Assembly: GCF_015350795.1 (NCBI RefSeq)
Contig: NZ_JADKSH010000001.1
Coordinates: 372,461 to 436,460, forward strand
Length of the DNA: 64,000 nt
Source: Microbacterium sp. VKM Ac-2870
GTDB taxonomy: Bacteria; Actinomycetota; Actinomycetes; Actinomycetales; Microbacteriaceae
Reading direction: 5' to 3'
The notes beneath the pieces were generated by a model. It had not been told where the DNA came from, did not search any database, and saw only the letters and a list, made by a program, of their open reading frames with translations. Shown here in pieces: positions 31,096-39,348 of this stretch (position 1 is the first letter of the stretch; every line of letters starts with the position of its first letter). The translations under genes and the position numbers were made by a program.

Positions 31096-32295
31096 TCACT
31101 TCTTGCCGTTGTAGTGGGGGTTCTCCCAGATGACCGAGCCGCCCTGCCCGAGACCCACGCACATGGCGGTGAGGCCGTAACGCACGTCGGGACGCTCAGC
31201 GAACTGTGCGGCCAGCTGGATCATCAGGCGCACGCCCGACGCAGCCAGCGGGTGACCGAGCGCGATCGCGCCGCCCCACTGGTTGACGCGAGGGTCGTCA
31301 TCGGCGATGCCGAAGTGATCGAGAAGCGAGATGACCTGCACGGCGAACGCCTCGTTGAGCTCGAAAAGCCCGATGTCGGCGATGGTGAGCCCCGCCTTCT
31401 TGAGGGCCTTCTCCGTGGAGGGGATCGGGCCGATGCCCATGATCTCCGGTTGCACTCCAGCGAAGGCGAACGAGACCATGCGCATCTTCGGGGCGAGACC
31501 GAGTTCCTTGACGGCGCTGCCCCCGGCGAGCAGTGACATGGTCGCCCCGTCGGTGAGCGGCGAAGACGTGCCGGCAGTAACGCGCCCGTGAGGACGGAAC
31601 GGGGTCTTCAGCGCGGCAAGGTCGTCCATCGTGGTCTGCGGCCGACGACCCTCGTCTTCCGTGGCAAGACCCCAGGTGCCCTCGGCATCCTTGATGGCGA
31701 CCGGCACCAGATCGGGCTGGAACTTGCCGGCCTCGTACGCCGCCTGCGCCTTGTGCTGGCTGAGCATGCCGAAACGGTCGGAGCGCTCCTTCGTCAGCTG
31801 GGGGAAGCGATCGAAGATGCGCTCCGCCGTGACACCCATGTTCAGCGCGCCCGGGTCGACCATCTTCTCCGAGACGAAGCGGGGATTGGGGTCGGCGTTG
31901 CCGCCGATCGGGTAGTGGCCCATGTGCTCGACGCCGCCCGCGAGGGCGATGTCGTACATGCCGGCGCTGATCGAAGCGCCCATCATGGCGGCGCTCGTCA
32001 TGGCACCGGCGCACATGCGGTCGATGGCGAAGCCCGGCACGGTCTGCGGCAGCCCCGCCAGGATCGCGACGGAGCGGCCGAGCGTGAGGCCCTGTTCGCC
32101 CGTCTGACTCGTCGCGGCGATCGCGACGTCGTCGACCCGGTCGGCGGGAACCGCGGTGTTCCGCGCCATCAGTCCGATCGTCGCCTTGACCGCGAGGTCA
32201 TCCGCGCGGGTGTTCCAGTACATGCCCTTCTCGCCGGCGCGACCGAACGGGGTGCGCATTCCATCGACGAAGTAGACGTCCGAGAGCTCGGCCAC
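31096..32295 (-). CDS. fadA: Acetyl-CoA acyltransferase (thiolase)
   Basis: Cleaves 3-ketoacyl-CoA in the last step of beta-oxidation. 399 aa with catalytic Cys about C95 (IDRMCAGAMTSAAMMG), NEAFAVQ, GGAIALGHPLAASGVR (His) and CVGLGQGG (second Cys). GTG 32295 is preceded by GGAGG at 4 nt. It is the first gene of fadA-fadB. A near-perfect palindrome lies 37 bp upstream of the start, between possible -35 and -10 elements, so acyl-CoA-responsive repression is plausible. Confidence 0.94.
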   Translation of the reverse strand: MAELSDVYFVDGMRTPFGRAGEKGMYWNTRADDLAVKATIGLMARNTAVPADRVDDVAIAATSQTGEQGLTLGRSVAILAGLPQTVPGFAIDRMCAGAMTSAAMMGASISAGMYDIALAGGVEHMGHYPIGGNADPNPRFVSEKMVDPGALNMGVTAERIFDRFPQLTKERSDRFGMLSQHKAQAAYEAGKFQPDLVPVAIKDAEGTWGLATEDEGRRPQTTMDDLAALKTPFRPHGRVTAGTSSPLTDGATMSLLAGGSAVKELGLAPKMRMVSFAFAGVQPEIMGIGPIPSTEKALKKAGLTIADIGLFELNEAFAVQVISLLDHFGIADDDPRVNQWGGAIALGHPLAASGVRLMIQLAAQFAERPDVRYGLTAMCVGLGQGGSVIWENPHYNGKK

Positions 32296-32331
32296 ACTGC
32301 CTCCAAGGGTTGAGATTCAGTCCAGCGTACG

Positions 32332-32348
32332 GTGAAACTCAGTCTCAC
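32332..32348. promoter_or_regulatory. Operator-like palindrome upstream of fadA
   Basis: GTGAAACTCAGTCTCAC is a 17-bp palindrome with one mismatched pair. A related half, TGAGATTCAGTCC, lies at 32311-32323. On the minus strand it sits between a TTGTGA -35-like and a TACGCT -10-like hexamer. It is a candidate site for a fatty-acid regulator. Confidence 0.5.
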
Positions 32349-32367
32349 AAAAACGCTTGGAACGATT

Positions 32368-33564
32368 CTACGACGCCAGGTCGGACGCAGCCTCGGACGT
32401 CTGGACGGAATCGACAAACGCACCGGCGATGACAGGCGACGTCAGCGCGATCTGCCAAGGACGCGCGCCATGGGCCTCGAGAGCCTCACCGATGGATGCC
32501 GCGTCGATCTCGGCAGGGGGAGCCCAAGCCAGCCGACGAAGCGTGTCGGGGGTGAGGAGGTTCTCGGTGGGCATGTTCAACTCCACCGCGAGCTGCTCGA
32601 CGAGGGAACGAGCGGCTTTCAGCCGCAGGTCGGCCGCGGGGTTGCGATCGGCCCACGCCCGCGGCGGCGGCATGCCATCGCCGCTTGCGCGCTCCGCCGG
32701 GAGGGCAGGATCGGCGCGCCCCGCCTCGATGGCAGCCCACCACCGGTCGAGCTGCGTGCGGCTCGCGCGGCCGGTGAAGTCCTTCACCCGCGCGAGATCC
32801 TGCTTGGACGCGGGGTCGGCGAGGACAGCGGCGACGAGGGAACGGTCCGGCACGAGACGGCCGGGGGAGGTGTCCTGCTCGCGGGCATAGTCCTCACGCG
32901 CCATCCACAGCGAGCGGGCGACGGCGAGGCTGCGCCGTCCACGCACCGTGTGCAGACCACTCAGACGCCGCCAGGGCTCTTCGCGCGGGGGCTTGACGGG
33001 GCGCGTGCGCACCGTCTCGAACTCCTGATGAGCGATCTCCGTCTTGCCCTGCTCGTCAAGCTCCGCGACCAGAGCGTCGTACACGTCGACGAGATACAGC
33101 ACATCCAGCGCGGCGTACTCGAGCCAGGGCTGCGGCAGCGGACGCGTCGACCAGTCGGCGGCCGAATGCGCCTTGGCGAGGGTGATACCGAGGGTGTCTT
33201 CGACGACGGCACCGAGGCCGACGCGCTCATGTCCGAGCAGGCGCGCCGCGAGTTCGGTGTCGAAGATGGACGGCGGCTCGAGGTGCTCCTCGCGCAGCGA
33301 CGGGAGGTCCTGGCTGGCGGCATGCAGAATCCACGGCAACGCGCCGATGGCATCCTGCAACGGTGAGAGATCGCCGACGGCCGGGGGATCGATGAGGAAC
33401 ACGCCGGCATCACGGCGGAAGACTTGAATCAGGTAGGCGCGCTGCGAATACCGGAAGCCCGATGCCCGTTCGACATCGACGGCGACCGGCCCCGTCCCGG
33501 CAGCGAGCGCGGCGACGGCGGTGGCGAGACCGGCGGCATCCTCGATGACGTCGTACTCAACCAC
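32368..33564 (-). CDS. rnd: Ribonuclease D-like 3'-5' exonuclease with HRDC domain
   Basis: 398 aa. The DEDDy exonuclease domain (about 1-180) has VAVDVERASGFRYSQRAYLIQVF (ExoI D-x-E), ILHAASQDLPSL (ExoII) and LEYAALDVLYLVDVY (ExoIII Tyr and Asp). The HRDC domain is at about 210-290 (RSLAVARSLWMAREDYAREQDTSP onward), and a C-terminal extension contains a second HRDC-like part. It probably trims stable RNA 3' ends. GTG 33564 follows GGAAGGGGAAC and overlaps the DUF3000 gene by 8 nt, so the two are cotranscribed. Confidence 0.88.
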   Translation of the reverse strand: MVEYDVIEDAAGLATAVAALAAGTGPVAVDVERASGFRYSQRAYLIQVFRRDAGVFLIDPPAVGDLSPLQDAIGALPWILHAASQDLPSLREEHLEPPSIFDTELAARLLGHERVGLGAVVEDTLGITLAKAHSAADWSTRPLPQPWLEYAALDVLYLVDVYDALVAELDEQGKTEIAHQEFETVRTRPVKPPREEPWRRLSGLHTVRGRRSLAVARSLWMAREDYAREQDTSPGRLVPDRSLVAAVLADPASKQDLARVKDFTGRASRTQLDRWWAAIEAGRADPALPAERASGDGMPPPRAWADRNPAADLRLKAARSLVEQLAVELNMPTENLLTPDTLRRLAWAPPAEIDAASIGEALEAHGARPWQIALTSPVIAGAFVDSVQTSEAASDLAS

Positions 33565-34162
33565 GCGTTCCCCTTCCCGATGCACCCCGCTGTGAGCCGA
33601 ACACGGCGATGCCCTCTGACCCTGGCGGTAGGCCCGCCAGCATGCACACCAACTCCGCCCACGCTTCGATGTGAGCGACCAGATCTCCCGCGGGCGTCCA
33701 GGACGACCGTAGTTCGATCTGCGCTCCGTCGCCCTCGTCAGCGAGCGATCCGAAGCCCTTCGAGAGGGTCTTCGTCGCCGTTCCGGACTCCGAGTGGAAC
33801 GCGGCGCCGCGCGTATCGAGCGCGTCGACGAGCCACGACCAGGCGACGTCCGCGAGCAGCGGATCGATGCCGATTTCAGGTTCGAGCGGAGCTTGCGCAA
33901 AACACACGATACGCCACGCACCACCCCAGGCATCCGGCTCGGAGGCATCGTGCATGAGCACGAAGCGTCCCGTGCCGTACTCAGAATCGATCCCTTCGGC
34001 ATCCGGACGCACATCGCCTGCGAAGGCGATCGCTTCGGGCGCGAGACTGGTGGGCGCGGCGATCTCGCGCACTGAGAAGTCGGATCGGAAAGTGAGGGCG
34101 CGCAGCTGCTCTGCGGCACGCACGAAGGCGGGCGTCTCAGCGGCGGGACGAGTGTCATCCAC
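33557..34162 (-). CDS. DUF3000 protein
   Basis: 201 aa protein of a family found next to RNase D in actinobacteria; no function known. Family-like segments are ELRSSWTPAGDLVAHIEAWAELVCMLAGLPP near the C-terminus and RFVLMHDASEPDAWGGAWRIVCFAQAPLEPEIG in the middle. The GTG at 34162 lies 6 nt after TAGTCT on the minus strand, so it is probably leaderless. Its -10 overlaps the -10 of the divergent hydrolase gene. Confidence 0.85.
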   Translation of the reverse strand: MDDTRPAAETPAFVRAAEQLRALTFRSDFSVREIAAPTSLAPEAIAFAGDVRPDAEGIDSEYGTGRFVLMHDASEPDAWGGAWRIVCFAQAPLEPEIGIDPLLADVAWSWLVDALDTRGAAFHSESGTATKTLSKGFGSLADEGDGAQIELRSSWTPAGDLVAHIEAWAELVCMLAGLPPGSEGIAVFGSQRGASGRGTRG

Positions 34163-34168
34163 GCTCTC

Positions 34169-34178
34169 AGACTAGGAT
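34169..34178. promoter_or_regulatory. Overlapping divergent -10 elements
   Basis: AGACTAGGAT reads as TAGTCT on the minus strand (34174-34169, 6 nt before the DUF3000 GTG) and TAGGAT on the plus strand (34173-34178, 9 nt before the hydrolase ATG). The two hexamers share the central TA. Confidence 0.6.
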
Positions 34179-34187
34179 GGGCCCACG

Positions 34188-35438
34188 ATGAAGGCACCCA
34201 GGCGCGCCGCCTTCGGCGCCTCACGAATCGGCGCTGCGGCGACCCTGCGGCTGCTCGCTCTCAGCCTCGCCGCGGCTCTCTTCGCCGTCGCGGCGATGGC
34301 GTCTGCGGTAGCACTGCGCATGGCGCGCCGGGTCGTCACCCCCTCTCGGCGAGTTCCCGACACCCGCATCGTCGACATCGATGTGCCTGCGCAGACGATC
34401 ACGCTCGCACGCACCGCCGACACGGTGCTGCCCGGTCGCTACGGACTGTTCACGACCGGCTCCGCCGACTACCTCAAGGTGGGCTCGGTGCTGTCCAGCA
34501 GCGAGGCCACCGTCACCCGCAAGCTCTTGACGCAAGTGAGCGGACAGTCGACCCTCGAGCCGGATGCCGCCTTCAGCGGGTGGTACTACCAGCGCCCCGA
34601 AGAACTTCATCTGCCCTTCACCGTCGAGCACATCCATGCGGCGATCGGCCCATGCCCTGCCTGGCTGTTCCCCGCAGAGCCGACGACAGATTTGACCGAT
34701 GAAACCTGGGTCATTCAGATCCACGGCCGCGGGACCACCCGCGCGGAATGCCTGCGCGCGGTGCCCGTCTTCCACGGGCTCGGCATCACCTCGCTGATCG
34801 TGTCGTACCGCAACGACGGCGACGCGCCTCGCAGCCGCGCCGGTGCCTACGGACTCGGCGCGACCGAGTGGCGCGACGTGGATGCCGCGGTCAGCTGGGC
34901 CCGCAGACACGGTGCCCGCCGCATTCTGCTCATGGGGTGGTCGATGGGCGGCGCGATCGCACTGCAGACGGCACTCGGTTCGGCGCATCGCGAGCAGATC
35001 GCCGGAATCATCCTCGATTCGCCCGTGGTCGATTGGCGGACGGTGCTCTCCTACCAGGCCAAGGCGATGCACGTGCCGAGCCCCGTCACCGAACTCGCGA
35101 TCGGCGCGCTCCGCGCCGAATGGGCGGTGCCCGCGACCGGAGCTGACGGAGCAATCCCGTTCGACCGACTCGACATGGTCGCCCGCGCGAGCGAGCTCCG
35201 GCATCCCGTGCTCATCCTGCACAGCGACGACGACGGCTTCGTCCCGTCGAGCGCATCGCACCGGCTCGCGCACGCGCGCCCCGACCTGGTCGAACTCCAG
35301 GTCTTCCGCACGGCGCGTCACACCAAGCTCTGGAACTACGACCAGCAGCGCTGGACCGACGCGATCGAAGCCTGGCTGCGTGCGCACGACCTGCTTCCTG
35401 CGACCGCGGCCGACGCGAGCGACGGGGGAGAGCGATGA
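34188..35438 (+). CDS. Alpha/beta hydrolase with N-terminal membrane anchor
   Basis: 416 aa. One hydrophobic helix at about 19-43 (LRLLALSLAAALFAVAAMAS) is probably a signal anchor, with the catalytic domain outside. The core has the nucleophile elbow GWSMGG, a late acid region HPVLILHSDDDGFVPSS and the catalytic His in TARHTKLWNYD. The oxyanion region is VIQIHGRGTTRAECL. The substrate is unknown; the fold fits esterases and peptidases of the family. It overlaps zapE by 4 nt (ATGA). Confidence 0.83.
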   Translation: MKAPRRAAFGASRIGAAATLRLLALSLAAALFAVAAMASAVALRMARRVVTPSRRVPDTRIVDIDVPAQTITLARTADTVLPGRYGLFTTGSADYLKVGSVLSSSEATVTRKLLTQVSGQSTLEPDAAFSGWYYQRPEELHLPFTVEHIHAAIGPCPAWLFPAEPTTDLTDETWVIQIHGRGTTRAECLRAVPVFHGLGITSLIVSYRNDGDAPRSRAGAYGLGATEWRDVDAAVSWARRHGARRILLMGWSMGGAIALQTALGSAHREQIAGIILDSPVVDWRTVLSYQAKAMHVPSPVTELAIGALRAEWAVPATGADGAIPFDRLDMVARASELRHPVLILHSDDDGFVPSSASHRLAHARPDLVELQVFRTARHTKLWNYDQQRWTDAIEAWLRAHDLLPATAADASDGGER

Positions 35439-36460
35439 CCGCGACCGCCGGGGGGATCGTCCACCTCGCCGAACGTCAGCCGGCCGTCTCGGGTGCAGAG
35501 ATGGTGGCCGCCCTCGTGCCGCCGCCGCAGTTCGATCACGCGACCTTCGACACGTACCGTGCTGACCCCGAGTATCCCTCGCAGCAGGAAGCGAAGGACC
35601 GACTCGTCCTCTTCAGCCAGGGCGGCGTCGCCGAGCGCGGCGGCCTCTTCCGACGGGCGAAGAAGGCGCCCGAGATGAAGCCGGGCGTCTATCTGGACGG
35701 CGGGTTCGGCGTCGGCAAGACCCACCTTCTGGCTGCGATCTACCACGCTATGCCGGCGCGCAGGAAGTACTTCGGGTCGTTCATCGAGTACACGGCTCTC
35801 GTCGGCGCACTCGGCTATCAGAAGACGGTGGAGCTGTTTCGGGGCGCCGATCTGCTGTGCATCGACGAGTTCGAGCTGGACGATCCGGGCGACACGATGG
35901 TGATGACGCGTCTGTTGGGCGAACTCGTGCCCACCGGCACGCGACTCGCCGCGACCTCGAACACTCCGCCGAACGCACTGGGGGAGGGACGCTTCGCCGC
36001 CCAGGACTTCCTCCGCGAGATCCACGCGATGGCCGCGAGCTTCGAGACGATCCGCATCGACGGTACCGACTACCGTCAGCGCGCCCTCGACGGTCACGCC
36101 CAGGTCTGGGACGATGCGGGCTACCGCGCCGCGATCGACGGCGCCGCGGCATCCGGGCTCGTCTCGGACGACTCGTTCAGCGATCTGATCCGCCATCTCG
36201 CAACGGTGCACCCCTCACGGTACGTGCGCCTCATCGACGATGTCGCCGCGATCGGCCTCCGCGACGTCGTCACCCTTCAAGACCAATCGGCCGCGCTCCG
36301 CTTCGTCGCCTTCGTCGATCGGGCCTACGACGCGCAGATTCCGGTGCGTGCCACCGGACGGCCGCTGGACGAGGTGTTCGGCGACGAGATGCTCGGCGGC
36401 GGCTACCGCAAGAAGTACCTCCGCGCGGTCTCACGTCTCAACGCGCTCACTCACTCCTGA
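35435..36460 (+). CDS. zapE: Cell division ATPase ZapE (AFG1-like)
   Basis: 341 aa AAA-type ATPase of the ZapE/AFG1 family. Walker A DGGFGVGKTHLLAA (about 87-100), Walker B LLCIDEFELDD, sensor-like ATSNTPPNALGEGRF, and the C-terminal YRKKYLRAVSRLN. The proteobacterial homologue acts at the Z-ring; the actinobacterial role is less clear. It is translationally coupled to the upstream hydrolase by ATGA. Confidence 0.88.
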   Translation: MTATAGGIVHLAERQPAVSGAEMVAALVPPPQFDHATFDTYRADPEYPSQQEAKDRLVLFSQGGVAERGGLFRRAKKAPEMKPGVYLDGGFGVGKTHLLAAIYHAMPARRKYFGSFIEYTALVGALGYQKTVELFRGADLLCIDEFELDDPGDTMVMTRLLGELVPTGTRLAATSNTPPNALGEGRFAAQDFLREIHAMAASFETIRIDGTDYRQRALDGHAQVWDDAGYRAAIDGAAASGLVSDDSFSDLIRHLATVHPSRYVRLIDDVAAIGLRDVVTLQDQSAALRFVAFVDRAYDAQIPVRATGRPLDEVFGDEMLGGGYRKKYLRAVSRLNALTHS

Positions 36461-36489
36461 GCAGATTCACCGGCGACCATCGCCCGCAC

Positions 36490-36536
36490 GAAACCTGATG
36501 TTTACCTGGCGGGCATGCGTGTAACCGACCCGAAAC
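36490..36536 (+). promoter_or_regulatory. GlnR-type nitrogen box upstream of amtB
   Basis: GTAAC-n6-GAAAC at 36521-36536 matches the GlnR half-site pair (gTnAC-n6-GaAAc) exactly. Degenerate half-sites GAAAC (36490-36494) and TTTAC (36501-36505) lie upstream at 6-nt spacing. GlnR activates amtB in other actinobacteria. Confidence 0.65.
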
Positions 36537-36651
36537 ACGAGACGGATGCCACTGGAAACGGCACACCGCGACACTGATTGCGCTGGGACGTCCCGACCCC
36601 GAATCCGCGACGACCCGGTCCGAGTTACACAACACATCAGTGAGGACCTTC

Positions 36652-37923
36652 ATGGACAGCGGAAATCTCGCTTGGTATATCGCCGCTACGGCTCTCGTGC
36701 TCTTTATGACGCCGGGCGTGGCTTTCTTCTACGGCGGCCTCGTCAAGGCGAAGAGCGTCATCAGCATGATGATGATGAGCTTCGGTGCGATGGGTCTCGT
36801 CGCGGTGCTCTGGATCCTCTACGGATACAACATGCAGACCGCCGACTGGTGGGGCGGCATCCTGGGCAACCCCTTCTCCGACTTCGGCCTCGGCGCGATG
36901 GCGACCGGTGAGAACGCGACCGTGAACCTCACGGCCGTCGCCTACGGCGCCACCTTCGCCATCATCACCGTGGCCCTCATCTCCGGCGCCATCGCCGACC
37001 GCGCCCGCTTCGGCTCGTGGATGATCTTCGCGTTCTTCTTCGCGACCATCGACTACTTCGCCGTCGCCGGCTGGGTGTGGAACACCAACGGCTGGATCTT
37101 CAACCTCGGCACGACGCTGGGCTTCTCCACCGAAGTGATCGACTACGCCGGTGGCACCGCTGTCCACATCAACGCCGGTGCCGCAGCTCTTGCTCTCGCG
37201 CTCGTCCTCGGTAAGCGCGTCGGCTTCCAGAAGGGCATCCACAAGCCGCACAACGTGCCGCTGGTGATGCTCGGCGCCGCGATCCTGTGGTTCGGCTGGT
37301 TCGGCTTCAACGCCGGTGCGGCCGCGTTCTACGCCGCCCCGGAGGGCACCACCGGTGACATCCTCAGCGGAATCGCCGGTGTCGGCTCTCCTGCGGGCCT
37401 GATCGTGCTGAACACGCTCGGCGCTACCGCCGCCGCGATCCTCGGTTGGGCGATCGTCGAGAAGCTCAAGGACGGCAAGCCGACCGCGGTGGGGGCCGCA
37501 TCGGGCGCCGTCGCGGGTCTTGTCGCCATCACCCCGTCGTGCGCCAACCTCGCTCCGGGCTGGGCTCTGCTGCTCGGTGTCATCGCGGGTGCGGTCTGCG
37601 CCCTTGCGGTGGAGCTCAAGTGGCGCCTCGGCTTCGACGACTCGCTCGACGTGGTCGGCGTGCACCTCGTCGGTGGTCTCATCGGAACCCTGTACCTCGG
37701 CTTCTTCGCCACCGGAACGGGCCTGTTCCTCGGCGGCAACGCCGAGCAGCTGATCCTGCAGTCCATCGCGGCCGTCACGGTCCTGGTGTTCTCCTTCGTG
37801 GTCGCCTACGTGCTCGGTTTCGCCATCGAGAAGACGATCGGCTTCCGCGTGAAGAACGAGGACGAAGTCGCCGGTATCGACACCGTCGTGCACGGCGAAG
37901 AGGGATACGCCCTCATCGACTGA
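36652..37923 (+). CDS. amtB: Ammonium transporter
   Basis: 423 aa Amt/Rh family channel with about 11 transmembrane helices. The pore twin histidines are seen in GTAVHINAGAAAL and VVGVHLVGGLIG; other family marks are MTPGVAFFYGGLVKAKSV, WVWNTNGWIFNLG and WFGWFGFNAG. ATG 36652 is 5 nt after GAGGA; a GTG 12 nt upstream is possible. No glnK (PII) follows, unlike the common amtB-glnK order. A terminator ends the unit. A GlnR-type box upstream suggests induction under nitrogen limitation. Confidence 0.95.
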   Translation: MDSGNLAWYIAATALVLFMTPGVAFFYGGLVKAKSVISMMMMSFGAMGLVAVLWILYGYNMQTADWWGGILGNPFSDFGLGAMATGENATVNLTAVAYGATFAIITVALISGAIADRARFGSWMIFAFFFATIDYFAVAGWVWNTNGWIFNLGTTLGFSTEVIDYAGGTAVHINAGAAALALALVLGKRVGFQKGIHKPHNVPLVMLGAAILWFGWFGFNAGAAAFYAAPEGTTGDILSGIAGVGSPAGLIVLNTLGATAAAILGWAIVEKLKDGKPTAVGAASGAVAGLVAITPSCANLAPGWALLLGVIAGAVCALAVELKWRLGFDDSLDVVGVHLVGGLIGTLYLGFFATGTGLFLGGNAEQLILQSIAAVTVLVFSFVVAYVLGFAIEKTIGFRVKNEDEVAGIDTVVHGEEGYALID

Positions 37924-37940
37924 CATCTGCTGTCATCAGC

Positions 37941-37978
37941 CCGAAGGGGCGTCGGATTCCGGTCCGGCGCCCCTTCGG
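37941..37978 (+). terminator. Terminator after amtB
   Basis: CCGAAGGGGCGTCGG (37941-37955) pairs with CCGGCGCCCCTTCGG (37964-37978), one G-T wobble, 8-nt loop. Confidence 0.75.
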
Positions 37979-38009
37979 CGTGTCCGAGCCTGATTGGTAG
38001 CGTGAGTGC

Positions 38010-38579
38010 ATGGCTGCACGCGACCGGCACGGTGCTCTTCCCGCTCTGTTGCGAGGTCTGGGCCGCCTGTTCGGCCGTGTCAGTCCGACACGTCCCGCCC
38101 CGTCACCGACGCACCCTGCGCGATCGATATCACCCTCCGCGCAGGACGATCCGGGACGCCACGGCGACACCGCGACGCGCGAAGTGACCCCGCCTCCGCG
38201 CACCGGTCTGCGGATCGGCTACGCTCCGCAAGACGACGGAGCTCCGGACGCCGGGGAGATCGTGTGGACGTGGGTGCCGTACGAAGAGAACGACGGCCGT
38301 GGCAAGGACCGGCCGGTGCTCGTGATCGGGCGGCAGAGCGCAGATCGCCTCTACGCCGTGCGCCTGACCAGCAAGGCCCACGACGGAGACCGCGACTTCC
38401 TGCCGATCGGCACCGGCGCCTGGGATTCCCAGGGCCGCCCGTCCTGGGTCGACATCGAGCAGCTCTACAGCGTTCACGAGCGCGGTCTGCGCCGAGAGGC
38501 GGCGGCCCTCGATCGCACGCGTTTCACGGCGGTCTCCGCCGCGCTGCGCCAGCGCTACGGCTGGGCGAGCGACGTCTGA
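38010..38579 (+). CDS. PemK/MazF-family toxin-like protein
   Basis: 189 aa. A Pro/Arg-rich, probably disordered N-terminus (1-65) precedes a PemK/MazF-like fold: GEIVWTWVPYEENDGRGKDRPVLVIG (the strand-loop-RPVLV motif of the family), then VRLTSK and WVDIEQLYSVHERGL. Family members are mostly ribosome-independent endoribonucleases. No antitoxin ORF is visible next to it, so it may be an orphan or a family member recruited to another role. TAGCGT lies 6 nt before the ATG, so it is probably leaderless. Confidence 0.75.
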   Translation: MAARDRHGALPALLRGLGRLFGRVSPTRPAPSPTHPARSISPSAQDDPGRHGDTATREVTPPPRTGLRIGYAPQDDGAPDAGEIVWTWVPYEENDGRGKDRPVLVIGRQSADRLYAVRLTSKAHDGDRDFLPIGTGAWDSQGRPSWVDIEQLYSVHERGLRREAAALDRTRFTAVSAALRQRYGWASDV

Positions 38580-38589
38580 CGTCGCCGCA

Positions 38590-38760
38590 TCAATCGGTTA
38601 CGGCAGCCTGGAGCACCGGAGCGAAGATGATGATCGCAGCGCCGAGCAGCGCCACGCCGGAGCCGAGGTAGTCCCACAACGTCGGCGTGAAGCCGTCCAT
38701 CACGATTCCCCACGCGAGCGAACCGGCGACGAAGACGCCGCCGTAGGCGGCGAGCACCGC
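38590..38760 (-). pseudogene. C-terminal remnant of a YnfA (UPF0060) membrane protein
   Basis: The frame codes [20 protein letters not shown] followed by [20 protein letters not shown] and a hydrophobic end. This matches the last two helices of YnfA proteins, which are about 108 aa with four helices. The N-terminal half is missing: an in-frame TGA (38761-38763), the stop of the next membrane protein, directly precedes it. A GTG at 38757 could start a 55-aa product, but no SD is evident. It is probably a decayed gene left by a deletion. Confidence 0.6.
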
Positions 38761-39240
38761 TCAGTCTGCCACCGGGGCGTGTCCGGATTGTTGTGCGCGA
38801 CCTACCGTGCCAGAACGCCACGGGGCACAGGCGAAAAGGGGGCGCGGCCACGCGCCGAGGGCGAGGACAGCGAGCACGGTCTGGATCAGGCCGGCGGCGA
38901 AGTAGATGGCGTGCAGCGGAGACCACACCAGCAGCATGGCGAGCTCGATGAAGATCCAGATCATCATGACGAGTCCGGATGCCGCGTGCAGCCCCCAGGT
39001 GAGCTTCAGCCGCCGATGCTGCGCGATCAGTGCGAGCACCTGTGCGCCGCCGACCACGAGTCCGAGGATGAGTCCGGGCCACGCCCAGGTCGAGAAGGGC
39101 GTCCGGGCCAGCCACTCGGGCGGCATCCCGACGCTGTCGCCGCCCACGAACACGAGCAGCACCATCCCGGCACACGCAGACAGGAGGTTGAACCCGGCGA
39201 CGAGCTGAAGCAGAACACGGATCGACCGATGAACCCCCAT
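38761..39240 (-). CDS. Small four-helix membrane protein, unknown function
   Basis: 159 aa with four hydrophobic segments (about 9-32, 52-72, 82-105, 110-130), beginning MGVHRSIRVLLQLVAGFNLL. The last 25 residues (ending RAQQSGHAPVAD) are hydrophilic and may be non-native sequence gained where the gene meets the YnfA remnant. No family recognised. The ATG at 39240 is 6 nt after TAGCCT on the minus strand, so it is probably leaderless. Confidence 0.65.
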   Translation of the reverse strand: MGVHRSIRVLLQLVAGFNLLSACAGMVLLVFVGGDSVGMPPEWLARTPFSTWAWPGLILGLVVGGAQVLALIAQHRRLKLTWGLHAASGLVMMIWIFIELAMLLVWSPLHAIYFAAGLIQTVLAVLALGAWPRPLFACAPWRSGTVGRAQQSGHAPVAD

Positions 39241-39348
39241 GGGGCGAGGCTACGAGTCTGCGGCCGTCAGGGTCTCAGGCGCGCGCCGTGAATAGCGGTG
39301 CAGGGGAGTGGGCGGGTGGTGGTGGCGCTGAGGGGAGCGAGGTCTAGC

